Positions 14,788-26,190 are shown, counted from the first letter of the stretch. The stretch: DNA of 64,000 nt from Druceiella hillmani (GCA_039881145.1 JAYKKI010000013.1:41807501-41871500), one strand, 5' to 3'. The notes: generated from the sequence alone by a model not told the origin. Numbers and translations: made by a program.

Positions 14788-14846
14788 GGACAAGCATAGG
14801 ATTCAAGAATATTGCGTCGAAGATCGCCAACGAGCTAAAACTGTGA
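14788..14846 (+). CDS. par-1: par-1/MARK kinase, KA1 terminal exon with UGA stop
   Basis: Acceptor tgctttccag. The first two bases complete Gly, then TSIGFKNIASKIANELKL and a TGA stop at 14844-14846. This is the canonical C-terminus of MARK/Par-1 kinases, so the normal protein ends here. Codons after the stop stay open in the same frame for 612 codons, annotated separately. The stop is followed by C, the leakiest context for UGA. Confidence 0.95.
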
Positions 14847-14876
14847 CTGCCCCTGCACAGTGACACAGTGGAGGGC
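14844..14876 (+). promoter_or_regulatory. Candidate stop-codon readthrough signal
   Basis: UGA followed by CUG. A possible stem starts 3 nt after the stop: 14849-14852 pairs with 14873-14876, A14872 bulges, and 14853-14856 pairs with 14868-14871 (two G-U pairs), leaving an 11-nt loop. UGA-C and a nearby 3' structure are features of known readthrough stops in insects. The stem is short and was found by eye, so it is suggestive only. An AG at 14867-14868 in the same stretch could also serve as an in-phase splice acceptor. Confidence 0.45.
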
Positions 14877-16685
14877 GAGCGTCTTTACTTTCCCCGCTCG
14901 CTTCCCGCCTCGCGTTCCGTCGATATACACCCCTTCCTCTTGCAGACAAGCTTCGCCGAACCCTGCGCTACCCCAGCCGCTAGAAAGCTAGCTAAACGAC
15001 AGAGTCACCACATTGAGGTGGCCGAACCTTCCACTTCGATGTCCAAAACCCCAATGGACGACGTGCAGCCTTTGTCTCTTACATTCAAAAACCCAGCCGA
15101 ACCCATGGTAGAAATGCCAACAGATACGAGAAAGGAAACTAGAAAATCAGCTATGCCAAAACTGTCAAAGAATCGCAGTTTACTTGTTCAGGAGAACGAA
15201 GCAGATTTGGCATTCTATTTCGGAGAGAGAGATTCCAATCAGATTGATATCATGAAAAAGAACGGTGGACGGAACGTTAAATCGGCGCGGAAATATTTAA
15301 AGAATCAATCACTTGAAGAGCGAGCGGCGATTGATAGTGCTAGTAGCGACTTTTTTAACGTAAAATATGAGGCCGTAAAGACACAAGCTCCCAAAACCAA
15401 ACGTAGCGATTCGATACAGAAAGTGCCAAAGGAGGAGAAACACAGCAGTAGCAAAAAGAGGAGTGGTCAGAAGCGGCAGGATGACTTGGCAATCGACTAC
15501 ATTGAGCTGGCAAAGCGCTACAAAGAGAACGCCCGTCAAATGAGGTCTGTACTCAAACACTCTGTCACTGAGGGGGATTCGAGAATTTCAAAGCAGGTTC
15601 TAAAAGATAACGTTAATCGTAAGGAGGAGGAGAAATTGGTTAGGCGTAATACAGCCGAATGCACACTCAAGTTGCCAAAGCTTCACGTGGCTGAATCGAG
15701 CGATTATGAATTGGATAGTTCGGATTCGCCTTCACCCAGTCCCGCTTACGCCGCTAGAGAGCGTTTCAAAAATCAGTCAATGGCGAGTCGAGCCGAACGG
15801 GACGAAGCGTGGAAACCGGAGGTTCCAAAACGAATGGACAGTCTTACTGTTGATAGGCGACCCTCTACGAAGCGTGATCGTAATGAGAGTGTTCGTCGGA
15901 ATGCTTCTTTTAACATGGATTCTGATTTGCAAGTGGCGTACGATGAGAGTTTGAAATTTAGCACAGTAAGTGGTTCGACACGGAGTTGTAATACTGCGAG
16001 GACGCCATTGTTAAATACACGCCGGGCTGCGAGACAGATTTCAGCTGAAGATATGGTGCAAGTCGCGAACGGAGGCGCTAGGAATAAGAACGGTAGTCTT
16101 AGACATTTTATCACAGTGGGAGACGATGGCTACGCGACTACTGGGTCATTGAGGCTTCACAGAGCAGCCAGAAGTGATTTTCGCATGTACGAAAGCGCAA
16201 GAAGAGCTGAAATGGTCAATAATCCCGTGTATTACATTCAAAAGACACCAGACGGGGATATGCAGCCAAGATCGAGTCTTTCCTTGAGGATCGATTCTTC
16301 AGATGATGCCAAAACGCTTACACCTTCTGCAACGATGGAACGTCGAACCGGAAAACCCACAAGTTCATCAAGCGAGAGTAAAAAGTCAAAGAGGCACCGA
16401 CGTGTGGATTATGTGTCGATCGATGATGAAATGGCTCCGAAATCGATATCAGGCGAGAAGGTTCCAAAACGATCGGCAAGGAAGGCCGAATCAAGTAAAG
16501 TGAAGTACCCAACGTGCGACTCGCTCAGTTCTGCTTCCCAGAATAGTTTGAGCAGCTGTCAGTGTCTCAGCATCGAGCCGCATCCGAAGGCGATGGAGCT
16601 GAGCGAGGTAAATCTATCAACATTCACCGGCGGCAGCACCGACTTCTCGGCAAAAGACAGCGTTCCCGAATCGTTTGACTTTTAG
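14847..16685 (+). CDS. Long in-frame open frame after par-1 stop (candidate C-terminal extension)
   Basis: 612 sense codons directly after the par-1 UGA, in the par-1 frame, ending at TAG. The first ATG is at 15039 (codon 65), yet the 64 codons before it look equally protein-like (for example LYFPRSLPASRS), which argues the frame is entered from upstream rather than started there. The product is basic and Ser/Arg/Lys-rich, predicted disordered, with no recognised domain. It has four K-N-x-S-[L/M] motifs (15168, 15300, 15768, 16086); the last, KNGS, fits the KXGS site that MARK kinases phosphorylate. Acidic/serine tracts (SSDYELDSSDSPSPSP) and an F-rich, acidic end follow. GC content is clearly above the flanks. 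It could be reached by UGA readthrough, or by splicing from 11860 to 14869 (dropping the last 18 KA1 residues). A separate gene starting at 15039 (548 aa) is the weaker alternative. Confidence 0.8.
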   Translation: MPLHSDTVEGERLYFPRSLPASRSVDIHPFLLQTSFAEPCATPAARKLAKRQSHHIEVAEPSTSMSKTPMDDVQPLSLTFKNPAEPMVEMPTDTRKETRKSAMPKLSKNRSLLVQENEADLAFYFGERDSNQIDIMKKNGGRNVKSARKYLKNQSLEERAAIDSASSDFFNVKYEAVKTQAPKTKRSDSIQKVPKEEKHSSSKKRSGQKRQDDLAIDYIELAKRYKENARQMRSVLKHSVTEGDSRISKQVLKDNVNRKEEEKLVRRNTAECTLKLPKLHVAESSDYELDSSDSPSPSPAYAARERFKNQSMASRAERDEAWKPEVPKRMDSLTVDRRPSTKRDRNESVRRNASFNMDSDLQVAYDESLKFSTVSGSTRSCNTARTPLLNTRRAARQISAEDMVQVANGGARNKNGSLRHFITVGDDGYATTGSLRLHRAARSDFRMYESARRAEMVNNPVYYIQKTPDGDMQPRSSLSLRIDSSDDAKTLTPSATMERRTGKPTSSSSESKKSKRHRRVDYVSIDDEMAPKSISGEKVPKRSARKAESSKVKYPTCDSLSSASQNSLSSCQCLSIEPHPKAMELSEVNLSTFTGGSTDFSAKDSVPESFDF

Positions 16686-17350
16686 AATCATTTTTTTTTT
16701 GCAAAGAAATATTAGTTCGGCGACACTTTTATACCTACAAAATATTATTAAAATTTAATGGATATTTAATAGGGATATGAAGTTTTTTATCGATTCATAA
16801 AAAATTTAAATTAACTTAATAAATATATAAAAAAATTAAAGACTGTCACTCTCGTGTCCCGTTTAGTTGCATCTGTCATCTTTCTGCCTGTACATTTTTG
16901 ATGAAACACAAAATTTTGTCTCCAGTGATAAAATAGTATAATAAATATGCAAGCGTATTGTATTAATTAATTAAATAATAATAATATTTAAAGAGAAATG
17001 TTAGCGGTCGTTCTTCTTGATGTTGCGCCGATACATCGACGCGGCCCTATTGAATTGTTTTGTAATGTAATTAAATAATAAAAAATAATTAAAAAATCTA
17101 TTATAATTACTATTATGTATAATTATTATTAATAGTTATTGATTGTATCGTATTCAAATCGACTCGACACAGTTGAAAATGTTTAAATTTTTTGCAAAAA
17201 ATAAATTAAAACGCAAGTTAAATGTCGATGAACGACGAAGGCAAACGGCAAATACAAAAGCAGATGAAATGAAATTATAATTAATAAACTGTAAAAGTAT
17301 ATTTAAGTGTAATTGGTATAGAAATCTAATAAATACAGAAAAATAAATGA
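16686..17350 (+). terminator. Likely 3' UTR and poly(A) signals of par-1
   Basis: AT-rich sequence after the TAG with several AATAAA hexamers, for example 16818-16823 and 16940-16945, and further ones near 17205-17345. Which is used cannot be told from sequence. Confidence 0.5.
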
Positions 17351-17521
17351 ATTAAATAATTATATCGATGATGTGGAAATATGATGTTCTTTGTCATTTT
17401 TCTAGAAATTTCTTTACAATTATGAAATGTGTATAAACTTGTTCAGAATAGAATGGATGTTCTCTTGTCTCCTTGTTTTTTTCCCAAATCATTATTAAAT
17501 AATTTTATACATATTATGTTT

Positions 17522-17540
17522 ACATACATACATATATACA

Positions 17541-17603
<63 letters not shown>
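17522..17603. repeat. (TA)n / TACATA microsatellite
   Basis: Dinucleotide tract preceded by ACATACATAC units. Confidence 0.97.
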
Positions 17604-17606
<3 letters not shown>

Positions 17607-18370
17607 ACTATTTATATATAGTAAACCAATACACAAACACACACAAAACAGCTTTTATTAGTAATAAATGAAAGTATCTGATAATTAATTTTTATTTTTT
17701 TTAACATTTTCTTTAATCCACCATGACATTTATGACAAAATGGAGGACATCTTAATCATAGATACTCAATTTTGAATTAACTGTCAAGCTAGTAATGTCA
17801 CTGTCACTAATAATACCATTACCAGACAATCGGATAATAATGTTACATTTTAGTTGCTCCGTAACATTGTGATGGAAAAATGATAGATCAAAATGCTATC
17901 TACCTTAATTTTTCATTTAATTTGGTGTTGAAAAACAAGTTAAATCTTTTTTTTTATAAAAAATTTACATTTTATTAAAAATATATTTTGAACTGTAATG
18001 GAAAATTTTTGTGGAATGGAGTATGACAGTGAAACAGTTTAAAGATGGATTAAAATAGAAATGCAGTGCACGGAAACAGAAAAAGTTTTAATTGAAGGTA
18101 AGTTTGAAAATAACGGTGAACTAGTAAAATAAGATTATCTCGAAATACTTTTCGATTCTAGATGAGTAACTTTTCTTGACAACACAGGTGTAACTGAAAA
18201 ATAATTCTCATATTAGTTTTGTTATTTAATTTAAAATATTAATAAAATTGATGGAATTTTACTAAGAAAGAAAATGATCAGAATTTTACAAAGAAAAGGA
18301 ATTTGGAAGAAATCTGTCGCCAAGCTTATCAGGCCTGTATGTAAATGGATAATAATACTGCATATATTAA
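17604..18370. other. Intergenic, nothing recognised
   Basis: AT-rich sequence with only short chance frames, up to the TTAA target site of the next element. Confidence 0.7.
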
Positions 18371-19033
18371 CAGTTTTAGTGCCATGGTTTTTTACTCATA
18401 TATACTTAAAAATGCCAATGAAATCTTTTGTTTTTGATGTCATTTACCCTTGTCTCGAAAAAACACTGTAACTCTTCCAAAAATTATCCAATTTTAATAA
18501 TTTTTTCGGTGTTTTCTTAAAAAAAACTTGACCAAGGATAATAAAATACAAAGAAAATTATAGAATTGTATATTGTGAAAAAAATTATAACAAAAACTGA
18601 AATCAAGGTCACATCGTCATTTTCGCAGTCCGGTACATCCTCCGTATCAGCAAAATAATTGTTATCGTCACTATTATCACTATTGCTCAAAATTTGCATT
18701 ACGCCAAATTGTGAGTGGACCACAATGTCACTCCCACTATCACTTTCTTCACAACTTGAAGAACGATAATTTTCACTTGAATTATTTTCATATTCCAACA
18801 TTATGGGTTAAAAATTTTCTTTTCCTCGATCCTTTTTATATTGTAATTAATAATAATATTATAATTTGAACTTTATGTACATACACGTAGAAAGATAAAA
18901 AATTAATGACGTGTGCGAGCGACTTCCCCTACCGCGCACTAAACAGCAACTGATTTCGCGAACGCCATCGTGCTCGTGGCAAATTTAGTTAGTATGCGCA
19001 CGAGTGCGATGGCGCTCGTCAGCACTCTAACGG
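18371..19033 (-). mobile_element. piggyBac-type deletion derivative, copy 1
   Basis: Flanked on both sides by TTAA (18367-18370 and 19034-19037), the piggyBac target. Read on the minus strand it starts CCGTTAGAGTGCTGACGAGC and ends with GGCACTAAAACTG, forming imperfect terminal inverted repeats. A subterminal inverted repeat around GAGCGCCATCGCACTCGT lies near the 5' end. Its sequence matches the element at 26191-26850 in the opposite orientation. At 663 bp it is far shorter than an autonomous piggyBac (about 2.4 kb or more); the transposase core is missing. Confidence 0.88.
18517..18801 (-). pseudogene. Acidic N-terminal ORF of piggyBac-like transposase, truncated
   Basis: 94 codons starting MLEYENNSSENYRSSSCEES, then a run rich in Ser/Asp (SDSGSD, SNSDNSDDNNYFADTEDVPD), the acidic composition typical of piggyBac transposase N-termini. 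After about residue 66 the frame enters unrelated hydrophobic codons, marking the internal deletion. None of the catalytic domain is present. The same start, with differences, is kept at 26420-26611. Confidence 0.6.
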
Positions 19034-19037
19034 TTAA

Positions 19038-19689
19038 ACGTATAAAAACATTTTAAACTATGAAGACGTTAATGATCTTGTTTGGAATAAAAATAATATT
19101 TAACAAGTCACAAGTATGAGTGCAAAAGGAATAAAGATGATGTGGCATTAACTGATTGATCATTATACATATAATGGTTTCATTTTAACCACACCCATAA
19201 GTCGTATTTAAAAAAAAAAGACATCTTTCAAGTAATGACTTATATTCTTTTTATCTATTAAAACCCAATTAAAAGTAGTCCATTTGTCATATGGCAACTT
19301 TAAAGTGTCAGAAATGTTTTTATTGTTTTTTGAGAAATTATTTTTTTCATTTGACATTATTTTTTTCATTTTTACATTATTTTTTTTCAGTATTCCATTG
19401 GTTTCAGACACCACAAATATCATAAAAAAAGAGCATTTTAAACAGTGAACACTTATTTTCACTGAAGTCATTTGGTTGGCTTTTTTAAATTTTTTATGTT
19501 TACTGCAAACCATTACATTTTTAATAAAGGACCCCTCTATTTTTTTGAAAAACAATGCTTTGCGTGTTACTATGTAAAAAATGATAAAATACATCACCTT
19601 TATTATCAAAACAAATTTGAATCAAAAGCATGCAACACAAAGAGTGCATTCCATTAGCTGATTGCATTGCTCAGAGAGCTTATCGTGTC
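19038..19689. other. Intergenic, nothing recognised
   Basis: AT-rich; a 133-codon minus-strand frame (19208-19609) is Lys/Phe/Ile-rich and looks like chance. Confidence 0.6.
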
Positions 19690-20850
19690 TGCCACTTGAT
19701 AACTGCCGTCATTGTGGTCCTGAGCAAAATGTCATTAATCACACAATTTTTTACACCAACGCCGACCCACATATCGAAGTAGATTGTTGTGGTTGTTCAC
19801 TTGTCAATTTGACTTTGACACATGGATATATGAAATTTACATAAGTAATTTATGATTGTACATAAAATAGTTTACTTATGTGTTAAACTTGGTGATGGGA
19901 AAAATCACTTTATGTGACTCCGAAAAGTAATAGAAGTAAGTGTTTACATCAGAAGATGCGCGACGTGCAAATGATTATCAAATTCCTATGAATATTAAAT
20001 TACACCTTCAGAACAGGCTATTTGAAAATATACCACAATTCGTGGTCATCCTATTAGATTGTAATGTAAATAAGCATATTGCTTTTAATTTTTGAAAGAA
20101 TAAGTTTAAATTTTATAAAAAAAACGTAAAGAATTTACAATATTTTTTGAATTTCAAGCAGCGCCGCAAACGCCCTGTTATTGGTTAGAAGTCAGATGAC
20201 GTCACATACCAAAATTGAATGTTCTCATTCTTTTGGTATATAGGCATTGATATTGATAATAATATTTAAAACACAAATATTACTTATATCGAAATGATCT
20301 TCACACAAAAACATTTGAGTGAGCTGTAATGCTGTTTGGATCTCTTTGAAATGAACACCTTGTGTCGACTTTTTATAGATGTATTTGTACATTGTATCAC
20401 TACACACCATTTTAATATGACAGTAAATAATAATCCCCTTCAGCGGGCTTGACTGTTTGTTTTCATTGTGTGTGATGTCACATTAGCCGCCATTACAGAA
20501 ATTACGTTTTTACCGCAAGTTCGAAAATTCAAATTTTAAAAGTGATTTGTATAAAAAAATAACAGCATATATCCTGGTAATAAAAATGTAGTGTGTTTAT
20601 AATGCAAAACAGAACAATTTTAAAAAATCAAGTCAAATAGCGTATTACTGTTAGTGTAAAGTGTTATTTATTAATATATAAATAAATATAACATTATCAC
20701 TCTTCTTTGTTCAATAATCGTCACCGCATTGATTACGAATACGCGTTGCTCGTAACCTGTTCCATTTTGATTGACAACACTGACAAGCAATGAGAATGAT
20801 CGCAGCCGTGAGCATGAGCGTTGCTAGTGTTTGTTGGGTTATAACTTCAT
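19690..20850 (+). repeat. Dispersed repeat family, copy A
   Basis: Shares TTGTCAATTTGACTTTGACA, ATATGAAATTTACATAAGTAA and a later GTTGACAA..AGCAATGAGAATG..CGTTGCTAG block with copies at 25985-26187 and 32205-32830. A segment near 20100-20700 has no counterpart in copy C and may be an insertion. No coding potential seen; TE class unknown. Confidence 0.6.
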
Positions 20851-21376
20851 ATGGGGTGGCGACTAGTTAGGCAAACAACAATTTAGAGGAATACTACGAA
20901 ATGCACTGTAATAATATTTTCTATTTAAGTCCTGATGTCATATTTGTTGGGAAGAAATTTATAGTTTCATATTTAATCATTTTTGAATATTTTCATATGA
21001 ATGTAAAAATGTCCAATTAATGTGCATGCCAATAATTTGTCTTGAAAATGTTATTACATTGGATTTGTTCAGTTACAATTTTTTATGCAAAGAGGTGTGA
21101 AGTGTTGACTCATCTGATTTAATACCACATACTTAATGGGTTAAAAGAAGTTACAAGGATATTGGGTGACTTTAGTGTTGAGAAAGTATGTAAAGGACAG
21201 GTAAAATGGGTTGTTTTTCTGTAAATGATTGATAAGAAAAATATTTCTATTTCCAACTAAAGTATTTGGTATATTGTATTTACCCTGTTATACAGTACTT
21301 TTTCTATTATAATTTTATTGCACTAAAATATATATTATTACCTCAAACTACTACTAAAAGTGGTATTGATATATAT
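20851..21376. other. Intergenic, nothing recognised
   Basis: AT-rich sequence without coding or repeat signal that I can see. Confidence 0.6.
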
Positions 21377-21555
21377 CAGTGATACCCAAAATGGTCCAGG
21401 TGGACCCCCAGGGGTCCACGGGACTCAACGGGGGTCTACATTGGCGTAAAAAAAGTATGGGTGTGGGAATATGGTAGAAACGTAGCAGCAGGGAGTCCAC
21501 CAAAACCAGTAAAATTTTGAAAGTGGTCTACGAGAAAAAAAGTTTTGGAACCCTG
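21377..21555. mobile_element. hAT-type MITE
   Basis: Starts CAGTGATACCCAAAATGGTC and ends AAGTTTTGGAACCCTG, imperfect inverted ends of the CAG(T/G)GnTnCCCAAA type seen in hAT elements. The GC-rich interior includes GGACCCCCAGGGGTCC, a hairpin. No clear 8-bp target duplication is visible. Non-autonomous, 179 bp. Confidence 0.65.
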
Positions 21556-23898
21556 GAAGTTTGGAACCTGGAAATTATAACATGGATCTTATAGATTACA
21601 AAAATTATAGAAATTATATTTATTTTGTTTTCGTGTTGTCACTCATCAATAAAAATTGCTGGCATTGGTGACATATTCAATGCAATATTGTACAGATAGA
21701 ACAAACTTGTCATTATTTTTCTAGGATAGGGCGGTGTCGAAAAATGTAAGTCAAGAATTTGCAATGATTGATGAAACTCCATTTTGGCAGTGCACAACTA
21801 GACATTGTATTTACAATTATATAAGTATTACAGCAATCGTAAAGTGAACTGATTTCGAACACGGAAAGATGATCCCAAAAATTGAAAGTCTTAGGGTTGG
21901 TCCCCAATTTTTTGTTGAACTAGTGCTTAAATATTAAGATATTAAAAAAATGGCTAGCAGAGAAATGGTTTCAGAAGACACATAGATACAAGTCTTGCAC
22001 ATAAATATTATATCGATAAGTGTACTTTATTCAGGCCATTGTTAAATAGGTATAGCAAGCTGGTTTCTATACACTATTTCAATGTTTACGCAGATGTTCA
22101 GCATTCTCCAATTCATGTCCAAGCGTCGTATGGTGTCATCAAAGCCAGTCGGTGAACATTTTATTCGGCTATGAATATTGAACAATACAACTGCAAAAAG
22201 AAAAATTTATTATAAGTTTACTTTTGCAGAAAGAAAGATTGATTGTAAAGGTAACTAAGTGCTTTCATAAGTTCCTGTTCTCATAGAGGTACTGATTATT
22301 CTAATGAAACGTTAACGCGTTATTATGATTTAGAGAATGTTGAAATTAAAACAAATTTTGTCAAAATAAAAAAATTTTCATCTTATATTTTCCAGAGGAG
22401 TTGGAAAAAATATTCTTGGTATGTAGATTTAAAAAAAAATGTTTACCACAGTTCCTGGTATATCTAATCTTCAATTTTAAAATTTGTTATGGTATATCGA
22501 TAAAAACTGTATGGTGCCTGTATATAGATTGAATATAGCCTAATAAATTTTAATTAAACTTTTTAATTGCACTTGGAATACATTTCATTATAATAATTAG
22601 AATTCAATTTCAAAGAACTAATTTAAAATAAGATATCTATAACTAATTTAAAATAAGATATCTATGCAGGTTGTAGTTTGTTTCGTGACCTACTTTCCAA
22701 TACTGCTTATTAATAATTGTAGAAAGTAAGTTATCCTTGGCCACTTCAAGAGGTTGTATCTCAAATACCGTTCTTAGGCTTGACCTAAAATTTTTGGTCT
22801 CTATAAGGTAATGTTTCAATTCAAGAAAAAATGTTTGGAGCACTAAACAGGAAAAAAACCCCTGTTTTTGGGGTCACTCATAATTGTAAGGTAGACTTGA
22901 CCGCATTAAGGTATTGTGAAAATATGTATTGTTTAAAGAATGCCTTAAAAAATAAGCTAAGATCCTGAATACATTTGTTGTTTGCTCATCGTTCTGACTG
23001 ATAGGCTTATGATTTATTTTTTTTCTTATGATTTTCCTTCAATAGTGAAATTATATAAATTTTGGATTTTTATATAGGGAATCAATGGAATTTTTAAAAT
23101 TACCATTACTCGCTGTACAATTTTATAACACTACTCGCTTTACAAATTAATAATTACTATATGAACTTGGGCTATTTAATCATAATGGGGTTGGATTAGT
23201 TAATAGCCCAAACGTAACTTGCTCAATCTTTGTGTCCGGTCTATCGATTTGACATGTATAGACAGCTTAGTCTCTTGCTTTGGCACCAGGCTACAGGTCA
23301 ATAGGAGTAATTCCAAATTAAAATTAAACTACTTTTTAAAAAACTACTTTTTACTAACACAATTTATAAATAAATTATTAATCCGAAATTAAAATTCCAA
23401 AAACCTTCGACTGAAACCGGTGGGTCTGTACCCCAATGTGTTAAGTATAATGGGCTAAACAAAAGTTTTAATTCCGTCCAAATTGATTAAGTAGTTTTTT
23501 GGTCAGAATATAACGAAGAGACAAAAATTGTGCTCTTCCAACGGTTTTATTTTTAGCGCATATAATTAAGTAAAAATTGCATCGGAGCATTGGTGGTTAT
23601 TGAGTAAATATAGCAATTTTTAAACCATATTAAACTATTTTATCAAACTTTATGCATAGAAGTAGTTTGATAAAATATTGATTAAAGTGGAAGAAATTTT
23701 AGAAAATTGATCGTTCAAGAACTCATTGTGAAGAAAATCTTACAAATAATTTATTTACCTAAAGAAAGCATGTCAAATGTTGATCAATTCATAGGCATAT
23801 CCAGTAGCATAGAATAATATATTGCAGTCAACAGGGGAGACGGTAAATTTAATAGGAACTTGGGTATAAAATGAAGTATACATTTCAAAAAAAAAAAA

Positions 23899-23945
<47 letters not shown>

Positions 23946-24454
23946 TAAAATATATAGTATAAAATGAAGAATATATTTCATATGCAAAAGGCAATAAACT
24001 CAATATCCTAAAAACATTAGAAATAAACAAATATATAAGAGACACAAACGTTAATGAATTAAACGAACAACTAAATACAATATCATCACTCATACTTAAT
24101 ATCTTCTAGACATATAATCCAGCTACCCTTTAAAAGAAAAGAAAAAAAATGAGAGATATGTATAGTTAGTTGTATAACCTTGTTCTATCTATCAGATACC
24201 CTTAATATTGTATAAATATATTACTAAGAATAATATGCATTTAATTTTATTACATACACTGGAACATTTGCATTGTATAACCTCATAGACTAACATCAGT
24301 TTAATTTATTATACTCACTGAAATACAAATGTAACTTTCCGAAATATAATAAAAACTACACCACTCCCCTACAATAAACTCACAAACCCGGCTTCTACTA
24401 TTGTTTTGTGTAATATATAATTACTGTTGGAAATGCCTAAGAGTTAATCTTTGC
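21556..24454. other. Intergenic with minor repeats
   Basis: AT-rich. Contains a 25-bp direct duplication at 22617-22665 (AACTAATTTAAAATAAGATA followed by TCTAT, twice) and a (TA)n tract at 23902-23942. No gene recognised. Confidence 0.7.
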
Positions 24455-24560
24455 TAATAGCCCACCTGAAGACGTTGAAATACAATGAAACCTAAGTCCT
24501 GGTAAAGAACTTAAAGAAAGTAGAAATAATACTAAATCACATAGTTTTATTTAATTGGGT
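24455..24560 (+). mobile_element. Half copy of foldback element
   Basis: GTTAATCTTTGCTAATAGCC, CACCTGAAGACGTTG, then AAGAAAGTAGAAATAATACT and TTTTATTTAATTG. Matches a single arm of the palindrome at 45933-46152. Confidence 0.75.
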
Positions 24561-24869
24561 TTAAAATGAAGAGCGATAATATGCAAATCTCTCAAAAAAC
24601 GTAGATGGAATTTCCCATGTTGACATGTGGAATTTCTCAAAACATTTATCGTAAACTGATAACAAGATAATACATATTTTCGAATGTAGAAGATATATTC
24701 TATCAGGTTTTTTATTCAACTGATAAAACATCAGCTGCCTGTATCACTTATGGGATAAGCTTATGTCAAAGTAAGTACTCATATAAATCAACAAACTTAT
24801 GTAAACGCCACTTCTCATGTAAACAGACGTCTTGCCAAAAACGTTTATATATTCAATTATTATTTAGAC

Positions 24870-25797
24870 ACCTTCTGATCAAAAAGTGTCCAGAATTTTT
24901 CAATAAAACGAAAACAGTTCAATTATTATTCGATATTCATTTTGTTCCCTTCAAAGTCATCTCTATTGCAAGCAATACACATATTCCAACATTTCTTTCA
25001 ATCTTCAAAACACTTTTCATAACCAATTTAGGTCTTCAGCTCCTACGAATTCTCCTTTATCACCTCAATCATCACCAAATGCTTTCCGCAAAGTGGTAAC
25101 TTGAGTCATGGGAACAGAAAAAAGTCACAAGTAGCCATGTCAGGCGAACATGGAGCTTGTGGAACAGTATGAAACTTGTTTTTGGTCAAATAATTGTGTA
25201 AAAGATGAGATGCATGAGCCGGTGCGTTGTTGTGGTCAAGAAACCACGAGTTGTTTCTTCAAAATTCTGGCATCTTGCGACTAACATTTTCCCTCAAATG
25301 CTTTAGTACACTCACATAATACTCCTCATTTACTGTCTGGCCTGGTGGAAGAAATTCGGGGTGGCCCACACAACGACGAGCAAAGAAAACAGTTAACCTT
25401 GATTTTGGATTGACTCTGTCGTGGTTTTTCAGGTTTTGGTTCATCTGACAACCGTCATTTCGATGAATGATAAACTCTTTGTACCACTTGTACGCTTGTG
25501 TTTTCAACATTGTCGACTCCTCGTAGGTTTTTCAAGATTTTCGACACTTCCGCACATGATATTTTATTAGAAACACAAAATTACAGGCAAATGCATTCCT
25601 CAATTAAATTCGACATTGCGAAACACTGACTTCTTTACAAAGCTATCAGGCATGAATTTCTGACAGATTGCGCTCAAAAAGATATTTGAGCGCCAGATGA
25701 ATGATGTACCAACCTAGAAAAAATCAGATTTTGACAATGTCTCAAGTGCGGTTTGTTTGAATGGGGAATTCGTGGTACTTTTTGATCAGAAGGATCA
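24870..25797 (-). mobile_element. Broken mariner element
   Basis: Inverted ends: CCTTCTGATCAAAAAGTGTC at the left and the reverse complement of CTTTTTGATCAGAAGG at the right. On the minus strand, pieces of mariner transposase are readable: an N-terminal helix-turn-helix remnant, then PKSRLTVFF, EFLPPGQTVNEEYYVSVLKH, WFLDHNNAPAHAS and CSPDMATCDFFLFP. About 930 bp remains of a usual 1.3 kb, with a deletion between the DNA-binding and catalytic parts. The usual HHDNAPAH is DHNNAPAH, so the second catalytic Asp is Asn; the third (SPD) is kept. Several stops and frameshifts: inactive. Confidence 0.88.
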
Positions 25798-25984
25798 AAT
25801 GTGGGCTTTACGAGATTGTGGACTTCATTATTGATAATTTTTTGAGAATGGAGAGTCAAAGTGATGGATTTTGTATATATGAATATAAACAGAGTATAAA
25901 ACGAGATGATTATAACCAATAACATTATATTACTCATAAGTGATCCTGGTCTGGAGACACATTATTTCAGTTAATGTGTTAACA

Positions 25985-26187
25985 CATTATTCTATGTGAT
26001 CGCAATGGTCAAAATGCTTACTGTATCATTCTACTTGGCGACCGTGGTCGTTGCAGGCATGATTAACAAACATCATTGATAGTGTCATTTACGAACAGTT
26101 CGAGTCCGTATCGACATAGATCATTACAGTTATTTATCTATCGATTTGACGTGGACACACTGATATATGAAGTTTACATAAGTAAAT
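25985..26187 (+). repeat. Dispersed repeat family, copy B (truncated)
   Basis: TGTATCATTCTACTTGGCGA and ATATGAAGTTTACATAAGTA match copy C at 32205-32830. It is cut off at the TTAA where the second piggyBac derivative begins, so that insertion probably interrupted or truncated it. Confidence 0.6.
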
Positions 26188-26190
26188 TAA

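Noticed and set aside
14868..14870. GTG as the start codon of a free-standing 605-residue protein
   Set aside because: GTG is not a normal start in animal nuclear genes, and the frame is already open back to the par-1 stop; the first ATG is at 15039.
15309..16512. Several antisense and other-frame ORFs of 64-113 codons inside the par-1 extension
   Set aside because: Shadows of the long sense frame; hydrophobic or arginine-biased with no independent support.
19208..19609. 133-codon minus-strand ORF
   Set aside because: Lys/Asn/Ile/Phe composition as expected from AT-rich DNA, with no domain or splice support.
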